Positions 15,759 to 31,592 of a DNA stretch of 34,644 bases are shown piece after piece. How positions within the stretch are numbered: position 1 is the stretch's first letter; every line of letters begins with the position of its first letter. The notes beneath the pieces are model-generated. The model was not told where the DNA came from and made no database searches. It saw only the letters and a list, made by a program, of their open reading frames with translations. The translations under genes and the position numbers were made by a program. This stretch comes from Acidiferrobacteraceae bacterium (GTDB taxonomy: Bacteria > Pseudomonadota > Gammaproteobacteria > Acidiferrobacterales > Acidiferrobacteraceae), in NCBI GenBank assembly GCA_027343725.1, contig DAHWKH010000057.1, positions 1 to 34,644 on the forward strand, written 5' to 3'.

Positions 15759-16298
15759 ATGGACGCGCGCGGCGGCATTTTCCTGATCGGGCCCATGGGG
15801 GTCGGTAAGTCGACGATCGGGCGGCGTCTCGCCGCCGATCTCGGCCGGACGTTCTGCGACTGCGACCAGGAGATCGAGCGGCGCACGGGGGCCAATATCA
15901 CGCTCATCTTCGCAGTCGAGGGCGAGGATGGATTCCGGCGCCGGGAGAGCGCCATGCTCGAGGAGCTGACGGCGCGCCCCGGCATCGTGCTCGCCACCGG
16001 CGGGGGCGCGATCCTCGCCGAGGGCAATCGCCGGCTCCTGAAGGCCCGCGGCGCCGTCGTCTACCTGGAGGCCGACTGCGCAACCCTCTGGGAACGCGTG
16101 CGCAAGGACCGCGGCCGCCCGCTCCTGAAGACCGATGACCCCCGCGCGCGTCTCGAAACGCTGTATCATGAGCGCGAGCCGCTCTATCGCGCGCTCGCCG
16201 ATCTCATCGTCGGCACGCACCGGCGCTCGCCGCAAGCGGCGGCGCGGCTCATTGCCTGCGGACTGAGGACCCTCGATGCTGTCGACCCTGACGCTTGA
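15759..16298 (+). CDS. aroK: Shikimate kinase
   Basis: Phosphorylates shikimate to shikimate 3-phosphate in chorismate synthesis. The 179-residue protein has the Walker A loop GPMGVGKST at 11-19, the shikimate-binding [21 protein letters not shown], the GGGA loop ([14 protein letters not shown]) and the LID region with [10 protein letters not shown]. No clear Shine-Dalgarno sequence precedes the ATG, which lies 31 bp after pilQ. aroK directly downstream of pilQ is a long-conserved gammaproteobacterial order. The end overlaps aroB by 23 bp. Confidence 0.97.
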   Translation: MDARGGIFLIGPMGVGKSTIGRRLAADLGRTFCDCDQEIERRTGANITLIFAVEGEDGFRRRESAMLEELTARPGIVLATGGGAILAEGNRRLLKARGAVVYLEADCATLWERVRKDRGRPLLKTDDPRARLETLYHEREPLYRALADLIVGTHRRSPQAAARLIACGLRTLDAVDPDA

Positions 16299-17346
16299 CC
16301 TCCCGGGCGGAGGCTACCCCATTCACATCGGCCCGGGCCTTCTCGAGGAGGGCCGCCTGCTGGCGCAGCCGGTGGTCTCGCTGCGCGCGGCGATCATCAC
16401 CAACACCGTGGTCGCGCCGCTCTATCTCGAGCCCCTGAAGCGCGCCCTGTCCGCCTACGACCCGGTGGTCGTGATCCTCGAAGACGGGGAGGCGCAAAAG
16501 GCGCTCGCGACCATCGACACGATCGTCGGGACCCTGCTTGCCGCCCGGTGCGATCGCGAGACCACGCTCTTCGCCCTCGGCGGCGGCGTCGTCGGCGACA
16601 TCACCGGCTTCACCGCCGCCGTGTATCAGCGCGGCGTGCCCTTCGTGCAGGTCCCGACCACCTTGTTGGCGCAGGTGGACTCCTCGGTCGGCGGCAAGAC
16701 CGGCGTGAATCACGCGCTCGGCAAGAACATGATCGGCAGCTTCTATCAGCCGCGCGCGGTCGTGATCGACACAACGACCCTCGCAAGCCTCCCCGACCGC
16801 GAGCTCTCGGCGGGCCTGGCCGAGGTCATCAAGTACGGCGCGATCGGGGATGCCCTGTTTCTCGCGTGGCTCGAGGATCACATGGAGGCTCTGCGCGCGC
16901 GCGACGAGGACGCCTTGCGGTTCGCGATCGAGACCTCGTGCCGCAGCAAGGCGCGCGTGGTCGCCGCCGACGAGCGGGAGGCCGGCTCCCGGGCGCTTTT
17001 GAACTTCGGCCACACCTTCGGGCACGCCATTGAGGCGGGCGTGGGCTACGGCCGCTGGCTCCATGGCGAGGCCGTGGCGGCGGGCATGGTGATGGCGGCC
17101 CGGCTCTCGCAGAGGCTCGGCCTCATCCCCGAGGCCGACGTGCGGCGCCTCACGCGCCTGATCGCGGCCGCGGGGCTTCCCGTCCGCCCGCCCGAGCTTG
17201 CCACCGAGCGCTTCCTCGCGCTCATGGCCGTCGACAAGAAGGCGCAAGGCGGGCTCTTGCGCCTGGTGTTGCTGCGCGCCCTGGGCGAGGCCTTTCTCAC
17301 GGGCGACGTCCCGCCGGAGGAACTGGCGGCGCTGTTGGCGGCCTGA
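16276..17346 (+). CDS. aroB: 3-dehydroquinate synthase
   Basis: Converts DAHP to 3-dehydroquinate, an NAD- and metal-dependent step of the shikimate pathway. The 356-residue product has the NAD-binding [11 protein letters not shown], the substrate loop [22 protein letters not shown], and the metal-ligand motifs [11 protein letters not shown] and LHGEAV. The start lies inside aroK (23-bp overlap), so translation is probably coupled; the next gene, gltB, has its own promoter. Confidence 0.97.
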   Translation: MLSTLTLDLPGGGYPIHIGPGLLEEGRLLAQPVVSLRAAIITNTVVAPLYLEPLKRALSAYDPVVVILEDGEAQKALATIDTIVGTLLAARCDRETTLFALGGGVVGDITGFTAAVYQRGVPFVQVPTTLLAQVDSSVGGKTGVNHALGKNMIGSFYQPRAVVIDTTTLASLPDRELSAGLAEVIKYGAIGDALFLAWLEDHMEALRARDEDALRFAIETSCRSKARVVAADEREAGSRALLNFGHTFGHAIEAGVGYGRWLHGEAVAAGMVMAARLSQRLGLIPEADVRRLTRLIAAAGLPVRPPELATERFLALMAVDKKAQGGLLRLVLLRALGEAFLTGDVPPEELAALLAA

Positions 17347-17367
17347 TTAAAGAGGAGTGACTCTTCG

Positions 17368-17396
17368 TTGAATCCCTGGTATCGAGGCAGTATACT
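17368..17396 (+). promoter_or_regulatory. Sigma70 promoter of gltBD
   Basis: TTGAAT (17368-17373), a 17-bp spacer and TATACT (17391-17396) are a strong match. The predicted start, near 17403, lies 4 nt after the first in-frame ATG (17399), which argues that translation begins farther on, at GTG 17435. Confidence 0.6.
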
Positions 17397-17434
17397 CGAT
17401 GCCCTTTTTGCGACAGTTTTCAGCCAACCCTGAC

Positions 17435-24353
<6,919 letters not shown>

Positions 24354-24703
24354 GGGGGCAAATCGCCCATTTTGTGGGCATGTATTTCAGATTTTCCTGA
24401 TCGACGCGCGCACTTATTCACATCGGACGCGCTTGTCAAGACCCCCGGCGTCATTGCCGCAAGCGGCCCGCCGCCGGGACCAGTCCGGTATGTAAAGCCC
24501 TGAAAACTTGTGCATTTCTGAAACAGCCTCTTTTTTCATCAGTTTAATCCGAGGCCAGAGATCAGGCCAAAGCCGGAGATCTTCCCGGCGGTTTTCAACA
24601 CAGTTATCAACAGAGTTTGTGGGTAACGCGGAATTGCTTTCCGAACCAGTCGGTTAGCGCGAGAATGGCAGAAGGGATCCGGGCTTTGGGGGGCGTTCAG
24701 GGC
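24354..24703. promoter_or_regulatory. hemE-priA intergenic region with DnaA-box-like cluster
   Basis: The longest non-coding stretch of the window. It holds a small hairpin just after hemE (GCCCA-TTTTG-TGGGC, 24365-24379) followed by T-rich sequence, possibly a weak terminator. TTATTCACA at 24414-24422 fits the DnaA consensus TTATNCACA exactly. A tight group follows: TTTTCAACA (24592-24600), TTATCAACA (24604-24612) and, on the minus strand, TTACCCACA (24626-24618). An AT-rich, T-tracted stretch (24505-24550) lies between. No dnaA, dnaN or parAB is near, so an origin is not implied; DnaA control of priA is possible. Confidence 0.4.
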
Positions 24704-26872
24704 ATGGCGGAGGTCACGGTTCGGGTCGCTTTGCCCGTGCCCTTGCGGCGCGCCTTCGACTATCGGCACCCGACACCGCTCGCCCCGGGCGTGCGCGTGC
24801 GCGTGCCCTTCGGGCGGCGCGTGCTGGCGGGCATCGTGCTCGCCTCGCCCGTCGCGGCCCCGCCCGGGATCGCCTTGCGCGCCATCGCCGAGGTGATCGA
24901 TGAGGCGCCGCTTCTGAACGCCGAGCAACTGGGCCTTCTGCAATTCGTGGCCGATTACTACCATCACGCGATCGGGGAGGTCGTGTTCACGGCCCTGCCC
25001 TCGGCCTTGAAGCGCGGCCTCGTTCTGACCCCACCCAAGGCCTATCGCCTGACCCCCGCGGGCGCCCGCTCCGACGCCCCGCCGTTCCCCGCCCGCGCCC
25101 ATCGCCGCCGCGCCTTGTGGCAGGCGCTGAAGGATCGCGGCCCGCTGGCCGAGGGAGACGTGACGGCGCTTGCGCGCGGCCTGAAGCCGGTGTTGGCGGC
25201 CCTTGTCCGCGAGGGCCTCGTGGAGGTGTGTGAGCACCCGCGACCCGCTGGCGCGCCCCCCGCCGCCGGGCCGGTCTTGCGCCCCGATCAGGAGGCGGCG
25301 TGCGCGGCCGTGCGCGCGGCTCTCGGCACGTTCCAGGCCTTCCTGCTCTTCGGCGTGACCGGCAGCGGCAAGACCGAGGTCTATCTCGAGCTCATAGCGG
25401 CAGCGCGCGCGCGCGGGGACCAGGCGCTCATCCTGGTGCCGGAGATCGGACTGACGCCCCAGCTCATGGCGCGCTTTCGCGCGCGTCTCCCGGACGGCCT
25501 CGGGGTCTTGCACTCGGGCCTGAGCGAGACCGAGCGCGCGCGCGTCTGGGGGCAGGCCGCGCGCGGCGAGCTCACGGTGATCGTCGGCACGCGTTCGGCG
25601 GTGTTCGCGCCGCTCAAGCGCCTGGGTCTGATCATCGTCGACGAGGAGCACGACGGATCCTTGAAGCAGCAAGACGGGCTGCGGTATCACGCGCGCGACA
25701 TCGCGATCGTGCGCGCGCAGCGCGCGGGCGTGCCCGTGGTCTTGGGCTCGGCGACGCCCGCCCTCGAGAGCTATCGCCACGCCCTCGACGGCCGCTACCG
25801 GCTCCTGCGGCTCCCCGGTCGCGGGCCCGATCGCAGCCTGCCGCGGGTCACGATCCTGGACATGGGGCGCGAGGCCGCGGACGGGGGCTTGGGCCCGACA
25901 CTCCTTGCGGCCTTGCGCGCGCGGCTATTACGCCGCGAGCAGGCGTTGGTGTTTCTGAACCGGCGCGGCTACGCGCCCGTCCTCTTGTGCCCCGAATGCC
26001 GCTGGCACGCGCCCTGTGAGCGCTGCGACGCGCGCCTCACCGTGCATCTCGCGCGCAAGACCCTGCGCTGCCACCATTGCGGCCATGAGCGCCCGCTCCC
26101 GGCGACGTGTCCGCGCTGTGGGCACGGGCGGCTCCTGAGGGTCGGCGAGGGCACCCAGCGCCTCGAGGAGACGCTTGCGCGCGCGCTCCCCGAGGCGCGC
26201 ATTGCGCGCATCGACCGCGACACGGTGACGAGCCGGCTCGCGTTCGAGGATCTCCTCACGCGCATGCGCGCCCGGGACATCGATATCCTGGTCGGGACCC
26301 AGATGCTCGCCAAGGGCCATGACTTCGCAGACCTCACCCTGGTGGGGGTGGTCAATGCCGATCAGGGCCTCTTTGGCAGCGATTTTCGCGCCGACGAGCA
26401 GCTCTTCGCCCAGATCATGCAGGTCGCGGGCCGCGCCGGGCGCGCCGCCAAGGCCGGCGAGGTGATCATCCAGACCCACCATCCGCACCACCCCCTGTGG
26501 TCGCCCCTTGTCGCCCTCGACTACGAGGCCTTTGCCGAAGTCGCCCTCAAGGACCGTTACGAAACCGGCTTCCCGCCGTACGCCCACTGCGCGCTCCTGC
26601 GCGCCGAGGCCTTGAAGCCCGAACTCCCGCTGCGTTTTTTGGAGACGGCGCGCGCGCTCGGTCAGGGGAGCGAGGCCGTGACCCTCGGGAGCGTGTTGCC
26701 GGCGACACTCGCGCGCCGCGCCGGCTACTATCGCGCGCAACTGCTCGTAACGAGCGCCCACCGGCCGCTCCTGCAGGCCTGGCTCACGACCTGGGTCGAA
26801 CGGATCGCGCAATTGCCAGCCGGCCGCCAGGTGCGTTGGTCTTTGGATGTCGACCCCCACTCGCTCTTCTGA
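24704..26872 (+). CDS. priA: Primosomal protein N', replication restart helicase PriA
   Basis: 3'-to-5' DNA helicase that recognises stalled forks and reloads the replisome. The 722-residue product is close to E. coli PriA (732). It has the N-terminal DNA-binding domain (ALPVPLRRAFDYRHP, GVRVRVPFGRR), Walker A GVTGSGKTEVY, the DEEH box (IIVDEEHDGSLKQQ) and GSATPALES. Eight zinc-binding cysteines lie in four C-x2-C pairs (CPEC, CERC, CHHC, CPRC). The helicase motifs ILVGTQMLAKGHDF and QVAGRAGRA follow. The ATG at 24704 is preferred since it begins the conserved AEVTVRVALP and has a G-rich run about 9 nt upstream; an ATG at 24665 is the alternative. Confidence 0.96.
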   Translation: MAEVTVRVALPVPLRRAFDYRHPTPLAPGVRVRVPFGRRVLAGIVLASPVAAPPGIALRAIAEVIDEAPLLNAEQLGLLQFVADYYHHAIGEVVFTALPSALKRGLVLTPPKAYRLTPAGARSDAPPFPARAHRRRALWQALKDRGPLAEGDVTALARGLKPVLAALVREGLVEVCEHPRPAGAPPAAGPVLRPDQEAACAAVRAALGTFQAFLLFGVTGSGKTEVYLELIAAARARGDQALILVPEIGLTPQLMARFRARLPDGLGVLHSGLSETERARVWGQAARGELTVIVGTRSAVFAPLKRLGLIIVDEEHDGSLKQQDGLRYHARDIAIVRAQRAGVPVVLGSATPALESYRHALDGRYRLLRLPGRGPDRSLPRVTILDMGREAADGGLGPTLLAALRARLLRREQALVFLNRRGYAPVLLCPECRWHAPCERCDARLTVHLARKTLRCHHCGHERPLPATCPRCGHGRLLRVGEGTQRLEETLARALPEARIARIDRDTVTSRLAFEDLLTRMRARDIDILVGTQMLAKGHDFADLTLVGVVNADQGLFGSDFRADEQLFAQIMQVAGRAGRAAKAGEVIIQTHHPHHPLWSPLVALDYEAFAEVALKDRYETGFPPYAHCALLRAEALKPELPLRFLETARALGQGSEAVTLGSVLPATLARRAGYYRAQLLVTSAHRPLLQAWLTTWVERIAQLPAGRQVRWSLDVDPHSLF

Positions 26873-27206
26873 AGAGCGATCGCGCCCCGCCTCAGGCCCC
26901 CTTGTCGGCCTCGAAGGCCGGAAGGTCTGTCTTGCACCAAGAGGGGCGGCAGGGCCCTTGCGAAGCCCCATCCCGGTGCGCCGCCTCGGGGCCAAGCGGC
27001 GGCACGCGCGGCTTTGGACGGATGGGCACGGCCGCGAAGTCCTGCTATTGCAAGGCTTACTCATCCTTATCCACCGGCAAAGATTCAGAAATCTTTTCCG
27101 GTACGAACCTTGCTTAAGGCCTGCCGTCCCCGTCGGGGACGGGGGCTTGGAGCCCTCCGGCAGGCGCCTGGACGGCGTCATTCGTCATCGTCAACAAGGG
27201 AGATTT
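26873..27206 (+). promoter_or_regulatory. priA-porin intergenic region with structured leader
   Basis: Non-coding as far as I can tell. A 6-bp hairpin CGGCCT-CGA-AGGCCG (26906-26920) follows priA without a T-run. TTATCCACC (27067-27075) is one base off a DnaA box. At 27119-27165 the sequence can fold as a three-way junction: an 8-bp closing stem GCCTGCCG/CGGCAGGC encloses two hairpins, TCCCC-GTC-GGGGA and GGGCT-TGG-AGCCC. An alternative 8-bp hairpin, CCGTCCCC-GTC-GGGGACGG (27124-27142), would break the closing stem. It ends about 40 nt before the porin ATG. No convincing promoter was found. Confidence 0.4.
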
Positions 27207-28331
27207 ATGCACACACGCTACTTCACTCTACCGCTCGCCGCCCTGGGGCTTGCCTGCGCGCTCCCCGCGCACGCGGCGATCACTCTCGCCCCGCCCACCT
27301 CGTTTTCGGCGGGCCCGCTCGGGACTCTCTCCGCTCAGGGGATCCTGAGCGCGGCCGGCACCTGGCAAGGCCAGCCGTATCCGGGCAACCACAGCACGCG
27401 GCTCGATGTGACCAACGCGCAGATGATCCTGCAAAAGAGCTCGGGCCTCGTGCAGTTCTATGTGCAGGCCGGCGCCTACAACTTCCCGACGTTGGGCGAG
27501 CCGATCCAGCGCACTGCGTCCCTGGTCGCCAACACCTACGGGGTCGTCCCCGAGGCCTACCTCACGATCGCGCCCAGCAAGGGCTTCTCGGTGGAAGTCG
27601 GCAAGCTGCCGACCTTGGTCGGTACCGAAATGACCTGGACGTGGCAAAACCAGAACATCGAGCGCGGTCTTTTGTGGAATGACGAGAACGCCGTCAACCG
27701 CGGCGTTCAGGTGAACCTCTCCCATGGCCCGCTGGCCCTGTCCCTGTCGGTCAACGACGGGTTCTACTCGCAGCGCTACGATGTCCTCACGGGGCTTGCC
27801 ACCTACACCATCGATCGCGCGAACACCGCCTCGTTCTCCTGGTATCACCGCTTCGGCCACAGCGCCGTCAATACCTTCGTGACGCCCGTCGTGCTCGATA
27901 ACGCCGACATCTACGACCTCATGTACACGCACACGAGCGGGCCCTGGACGATCTCGCCCTACCTGCAATACATCGTCTCGCCCAAGGCCGCCTCGCTCGG
28001 CTTCACGAAGACCGAGCACGCCGGTGGGGCGGCGATCATCGCCGATTACCAGATGACGCGGATGGTCTCGCTCGCGGGCCGCGCCGAGTACGAGACGAGC
28101 TCCGGCGCCAACAGCACCACCAGCGCCAACAGCAACATCCTGGGCTTCGGGCCCGGCAGCAAGGCGTGGTCTCTGACCGTGACCCCGACCTACCAGGACC
28201 ACGGCTTTTTCACCCGCGTGGAGTTGTCCTATGTGCACGTCACCAACGCCACCGCGGGCGATGTCTTCGGGGCCGCCGGCAACCGCGCGAACCAGGTCCG
28301 CGCGATGCTGGAAACCGGCGTCACCTTCTGA
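27207..28331 (+). CDS. Outer-membrane beta-barrel porin (OmpL-like porin-2 type)
   Basis: Predicted outer-membrane channel of unknown substrate. The 374-residue precursor starts at ATG 27207 with AAGGGAG just upstream. It has a signal peptide ending in PAHA (about residue 22). The mature part is made of alternating short strands typical of a porin barrel, such as FYVQAGAYNF, FSVEVGKLPTLVG, GVQVNLSHGPLALSLSVNDGF and the aromatic-ended final strand MLETGVTF. Motifs such as GKLPTLVGTE and RGLLWNDENAVNRGVQ resemble the porin-2 (BBP2) family. It stands alone, with its own terminator, convergent with the efflux operon. Confidence 0.8.
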   Translation: MHTRYFTLPLAALGLACALPAHAAITLAPPTSFSAGPLGTLSAQGILSAAGTWQGQPYPGNHSTRLDVTNAQMILQKSSGLVQFYVQAGAYNFPTLGEPIQRTASLVANTYGVVPEAYLTIAPSKGFSVEVGKLPTLVGTEMTWTWQNQNIERGLLWNDENAVNRGVQVNLSHGPLALSLSVNDGFYSQRYDVLTGLATYTIDRANTASFSWYHRFGHSAVNTFVTPVVLDNADIYDLMYTHTSGPWTISPYLQYIVSPKAASLGFTKTEHAGGAAIIADYQMTRMVSLAGRAEYETSSGANSTTSANSNILGFGPGSKAWSLTVTPTYQDHGFFTRVELSYVHVTNATAGDVFGAAGNRANQVRAMLETGVTF

Positions 28332-28337
28332 TGATCT

Positions 28338-28365
28338 CCGGGGCCCGTAGGGGCCCCGGCTTTTT
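28338..28365 (+). terminator. Strong intrinsic terminator of the porin gene
   Basis: A perfect 9-bp GC stem (CCGGGGCCC/GGGCCCCGG) with loop GTAG is followed by CTTTTT, 7 bp after the porin stop. The last T (28365) is also the last base of the convergent RND gene, whose strand has no T-run after the hairpin, so it terminates one direction only. Confidence 0.9.
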
Positions 28366-31300
28366 CAATCCCGTGACGCCTTGTCCGGCTGGTGGCGTTC
28401 GGCGAACCGCGCGTACCCGAAATAGCCAAGCGGTATGACAAACAGCGTCAAGACCGTGGACGCGAGCGTGCCGAAGATCAACGAGATGGCAAGGCCCCCG
28501 AACACCGGATCCACGATCATGATGGCGGTGCCGAGCATGATCGCCAATGCCGTGAGCATGATCGGCCGCAGGCGCACCATGCCGGCCTGGATCACGGCCT
28601 CGGTGAGGGGGTGTCCGGCGCGCCGGTAGTCGAGAATGAAATCGATGAGCAAAAGCGAGTTGCGCACGACGATGCCGGCGAGCGCGATGACGCCGATCAT
28701 CGAGGTCGCGGTGAAGAACTGGTGCAGGAGCGCGTGTCCCGGGAACACGCCGATGATCGTGAGCGGGATCGATCCCATGACGATGAGCGGGATCATGAAC
28801 GACCGGTAATAGCCCACGAGGATCATGTAGATGAGGCCGATCGCGACCCCGAAGGCCGAGCCCAGGTCGCGAAAGACATTGAGCGTCAGGCGCATCTCCC
28901 CGCTCCAGCGCAGGCCGTAGTGGAGGCTGCTCGGGTCTTGCATGAAGTCCTGTTTCAGATGCACGCCGTCGACCGTGTGGTGTTTGAGGTACTCCCACAT
29001 ATGCAGCACGGCATAGACCGGACTCCCGTGGCTCATGCCCGCCGTCACGTACACGACATCGCGCCCGTCTTTCTGATAGATGGGGCGGGGCGCGGTCTTG
29101 CGCACGACGCGCGTGAGCGCAGACAGCGGAATCTCCTTGCCTTCGGGGTTTGTGACGAACACCCGGCCGAGGTCGTAGGGGCCGGCGCGATCGGCCGTGC
29201 GCACCCGCAGGCGGATGGGGACCGGTTCCTTGGCATGCGGGATGTGCGCCGTGCCGTCGCTGATGCCCGCGAGAAAGGTCTTCAGGGTCTGGGCCACGTC
29301 CCCCGGGCTGACGCCGTCGTTCGCCGCGAGCCTGCGGTTCACCTCGACCGTGTCTTGCCGCGACCTATGGGGCACGGTGCTATCCACGCCCACCAGGTGG
29401 CGGGTGTGCGCGAACAGCCCGTAGCGCAAGTCATTGGCGATCCGTTCGACCTTGTGATAACGGGGCCCGAAGACCTCGGCCATGACGGTCGCGCGCACCG
29501 GCGGGCCCGGGGGGTGTTGCACGATCTTGATCATGGCGCCGGTACGCCGCGCAAGGCGGGTCACCGCCGGCCGCAGGCGGCGGACGATGGTGATCGAGGA
29601 GACCGAGCGCTCGCTCTTGCGCACGAGATGGACCTGCACCTCGCCGACGGTCGGGCCGTGCTTCAGGGTCGCGCCGCGCAGAAGGCCGCTGAAGTTGACG
29701 GCCCCCATGGCACCCGCCGAGAGATCGTAAGTCGTCACGTAGTGATCACGGCGCACGATGTTGCCGAGGGCCTCCACCACCCGTTGGGTGTCCTCGAGGG
29801 TGCTACCGGCATGCGTGCGCACGGTGATGTCGAAGCTGTTGTTGTTATTGCGCGGCAGCATCTTGAAGTTGACGAGCCGGAAGACCGGCATTGCAAGCAC
29901 CGCGGCGAGCAAAAGGACGATGGTCAACAGAAAGCCCCCGCGCGTGAGCGCGCGCGAGAGCAGGGCGCGCATGATGCGCTCGTAGCCGCGCTGCAGAAAG
30001 CCGGGGCCGGTGTTCTCCGCTGTGGGGTGCGCGCGCAGCCACAGGCGCGCCGCCCACGGCGCCACAGTGTAGGCGACGAACAGCGAACTAATCATGGCGA
30101 TCGGCACGTTCTTCGGGATCGGGGCCATGTAGGGCCCCATCATGCCGGTGACCGAGAGCATCGGCAGGAACGCCACGATCACCGCGAGCGTCGCGAGGTT
30201 CGTCGGCCGGCCGACCTCGTTGACCGCGAGGATCGCCTCGCGCGCGCGATCGATTCCGGGCTTGGCGTAGTGACGGAAGATGTTCTCGATCACCACGATC
30301 GAGTCGTCGACGAGCAGGCCGAGCGCCAGGATCAGCGCAAAGAGCGTGATGCGGTTGATGGTCTGTCCGCCGAGGTAGGCGATGGCCAACGTCACGAACA
30401 GGATCAGAGGGATGGTGACGGTGACGATGGCGGCCGCGCGCCAGCCGAGGAAGAGAACGAGGAGCACGACCACCGTGGTGACGGCGATGAAGAGGTGCTC
30501 GATCAGCGTGTTGACGGCGCTGTTGGCGCGTTGCCCGTCATTGCGCGTGACGTTGACGTGCACGAAGTGCGGGATCACCGGCCCTTCCAAGGCGCGCAGC
30601 TTGTGGAGGACCGCGTCGGCGACGGTCACGGCATTGGTGCCCGCGCGCTTGGCGATCGCGATCGTCGCTTCGGGGAGCTCGAGGTCGCGCGGCCGCGGTT
30701 TGGCGTACGCCCGCCCGAAACCGATCGCATGCACGGTCTTGATCCGCCCGCCGCCGTCGACGACGGTGGCGATGTCGTGGAGATACACGGGTTTGTGGGC
30801 GTAGAGGCTCACGACCGTGTCACCGACTTCGCGCGCCGAGCGCAGCATGTCGCCCGCGTGCACGGTGGTGCGGCGGTTGTGGTGGGTGAAGTGGCCCGAC
30901 GGGATGTCGACGTTGGCGGCCTCTACGACGCCTTGCACGGTCCTCAGCGTGACGTCGTAGCGGCGCATGAGCCGTGGGTCGAGGATGACGTCGATCTTGC
31001 GCCGTTGACCCCCGATCACATAGGCGAGCGAGGTGCCGGGCGCGCGCCGCAGGTGATGGAGGACGCGCACCGCGAGGTCGCGCAAGGCGACGCCGTTCAA
31101 TCGGCGCGTGGCGAGCGAGATCGTGACGATCGGGACCTGATTGACATCCAGCGGCTGGATGACCGGCTGGGCCGTGCCGGGCGGCATGCGGCTCATGTTG
31201 CTCATGATTTTGTTGTAGAGGCGCACGAGCGATGCGACGCGGTTTTCCCCGACCTTGAACTTCACGGTCACGACGCCCAGGGAATCGAAGGCCGTGCCGT

Positions 31301-31583
31301 AGGTGTGATGGATGCCGCGCATCCCGCGCAGGATCGCCTCGAGCGGATCGACCACGAGGTTCTTGATCTCGCGCGGGCTCGCGCCGGGCTTTCGGATGAG
31401 GATGTTCGCCGCCGGCACGACGATCTGCGGATTCTCCGTGCGCGGGGTGAGGTGCAGCGCCAAGAATCCCGCGGCCAGGGCCGCGATGATGATGAGGATC
31501 GTGAGCTTGCTCTCGATGAAGTAGCGCGTGAGCCGCCCCGATATGTTGAGCGGTTCCTCGGGAAGGGGGCCGGGAGCGGGCAT
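28365..31583 (-). CDS. RND efflux transporter permease (AcrB/HAE-like)
   Basis: Proton-driven inner-membrane pump for export of drugs or other toxic compounds. The 1072-residue protein has the RND layout: TM1 at about 25-45, a first periplasmic porter loop, TM2-6, a cytoplasmic helix, TM7 near GGFLLTIVLLLAAVLAMPVF, a second loop and TM8-12. TM4 has the proton-relay pair DD (about 426-427) in LGLLVDDSIVVIENIF. In TM10 the lysine of AcrB (K940) is an arginine (GIVVRNSLLLIDF), as I recall for part of this family. The start has AGAGGA 5 nt upstream and lies 9 bp after the adaptor-like gene. The substrate cannot be read from the sequence. Confidence 0.93.
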   Translation of the reverse strand: MPAPGPLPEEPLNISGRLTRYFIESKLTILIIIAALAAGFLALHLTPRTENPQIVVPAANILIRKPGASPREIKNLVVDPLEAILRGMRGIHHTYGTAFDSLGVVTVKFKVGENRVASLVRLYNKIMSNMSRMPPGTAQPVIQPLDVNQVPIVTISLATRRLNGVALRDLAVRVLHHLRRAPGTSLAYVIGGQRRKIDVILDPRLMRRYDVTLRTVQGVVEAANVDIPSGHFTHHNRRTTVHAGDMLRSAREVGDTVVSLYAHKPVYLHDIATVVDGGGRIKTVHAIGFGRAYAKPRPRDLELPEATIAIAKRAGTNAVTVADAVLHKLRALEGPVIPHFVHVNVTRNDGQRANSAVNTLIEHLFIAVTTVVVLLVLFLGWRAAAIVTVTIPLILFVTLAIAYLGGQTINRITLFALILALGLLVDDSIVVIENIFRHYAKPGIDRAREAILAVNEVGRPTNLATLAVIVAFLPMLSVTGMMGPYMAPIPKNVPIAMISSLFVAYTVAPWAARLWLRAHPTAENTGPGFLQRGYERIMRALLSRALTRGGFLLTIVLLLAAVLAMPVFRLVNFKMLPRNNNNSFDITVRTHAGSTLEDTQRVVEALGNIVRRDHYVTTYDLSAGAMGAVNFSGLLRGATLKHGPTVGEVQVHLVRKSERSVSSITIVRRLRPAVTRLARRTGAMIKIVQHPPGPPVRATVMAEVFGPRYHKVERIANDLRYGLFAHTRHLVGVDSTVPHRSRQDTVEVNRRLAANDGVSPGDVAQTLKTFLAGISDGTAHIPHAKEPVPIRLRVRTADRAGPYDLGRVFVTNPEGKEIPLSALTRVVRKTAPRPIYQKDGRDVVYVTAGMSHGSPVYAVLHMWEYLKHHTVDGVHLKQDFMQDPSSLHYGLRWSGEMRLTLNVFRDLGSAFGVAIGLIYMILVGYYRSFMIPLIVMGSIPLTIIGVFPGHALLHQFFTATSMIGVIALAGIVVRNSLLLIDFILDYRRAGHPLTEAVIQAGMVRLRPIMLTALAIMLGTAIMIVDPVFGGLAISLIFGTLASTVLTLFVIPLGYFGYARFAERHQPDKASRD

Positions 31584-31592
31584 AGGGTCCTC

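Noticed and set aside
24400-24640. The DnaA-box cluster as the chromosomal origin
   Set aside because: No dnaA, dnaN, gyrB, gidA or parAB nearby and no proper AT-rich unwinding repeats; an origin cannot be claimed from this window.
27022-27117. A possible 31-residue small protein between priA and the porin gene
   Set aside because: Only a poor ribosome-binding site, no recognisable sequence, and it overlaps likely leader RNA.
26847-27206. An in-frame 120-codon upstream extension of the porin gene
   Set aside because: The extension overlaps the end of priA and has no secretion features. The signal peptide and ribosome-binding site at 27207 mark the real start.
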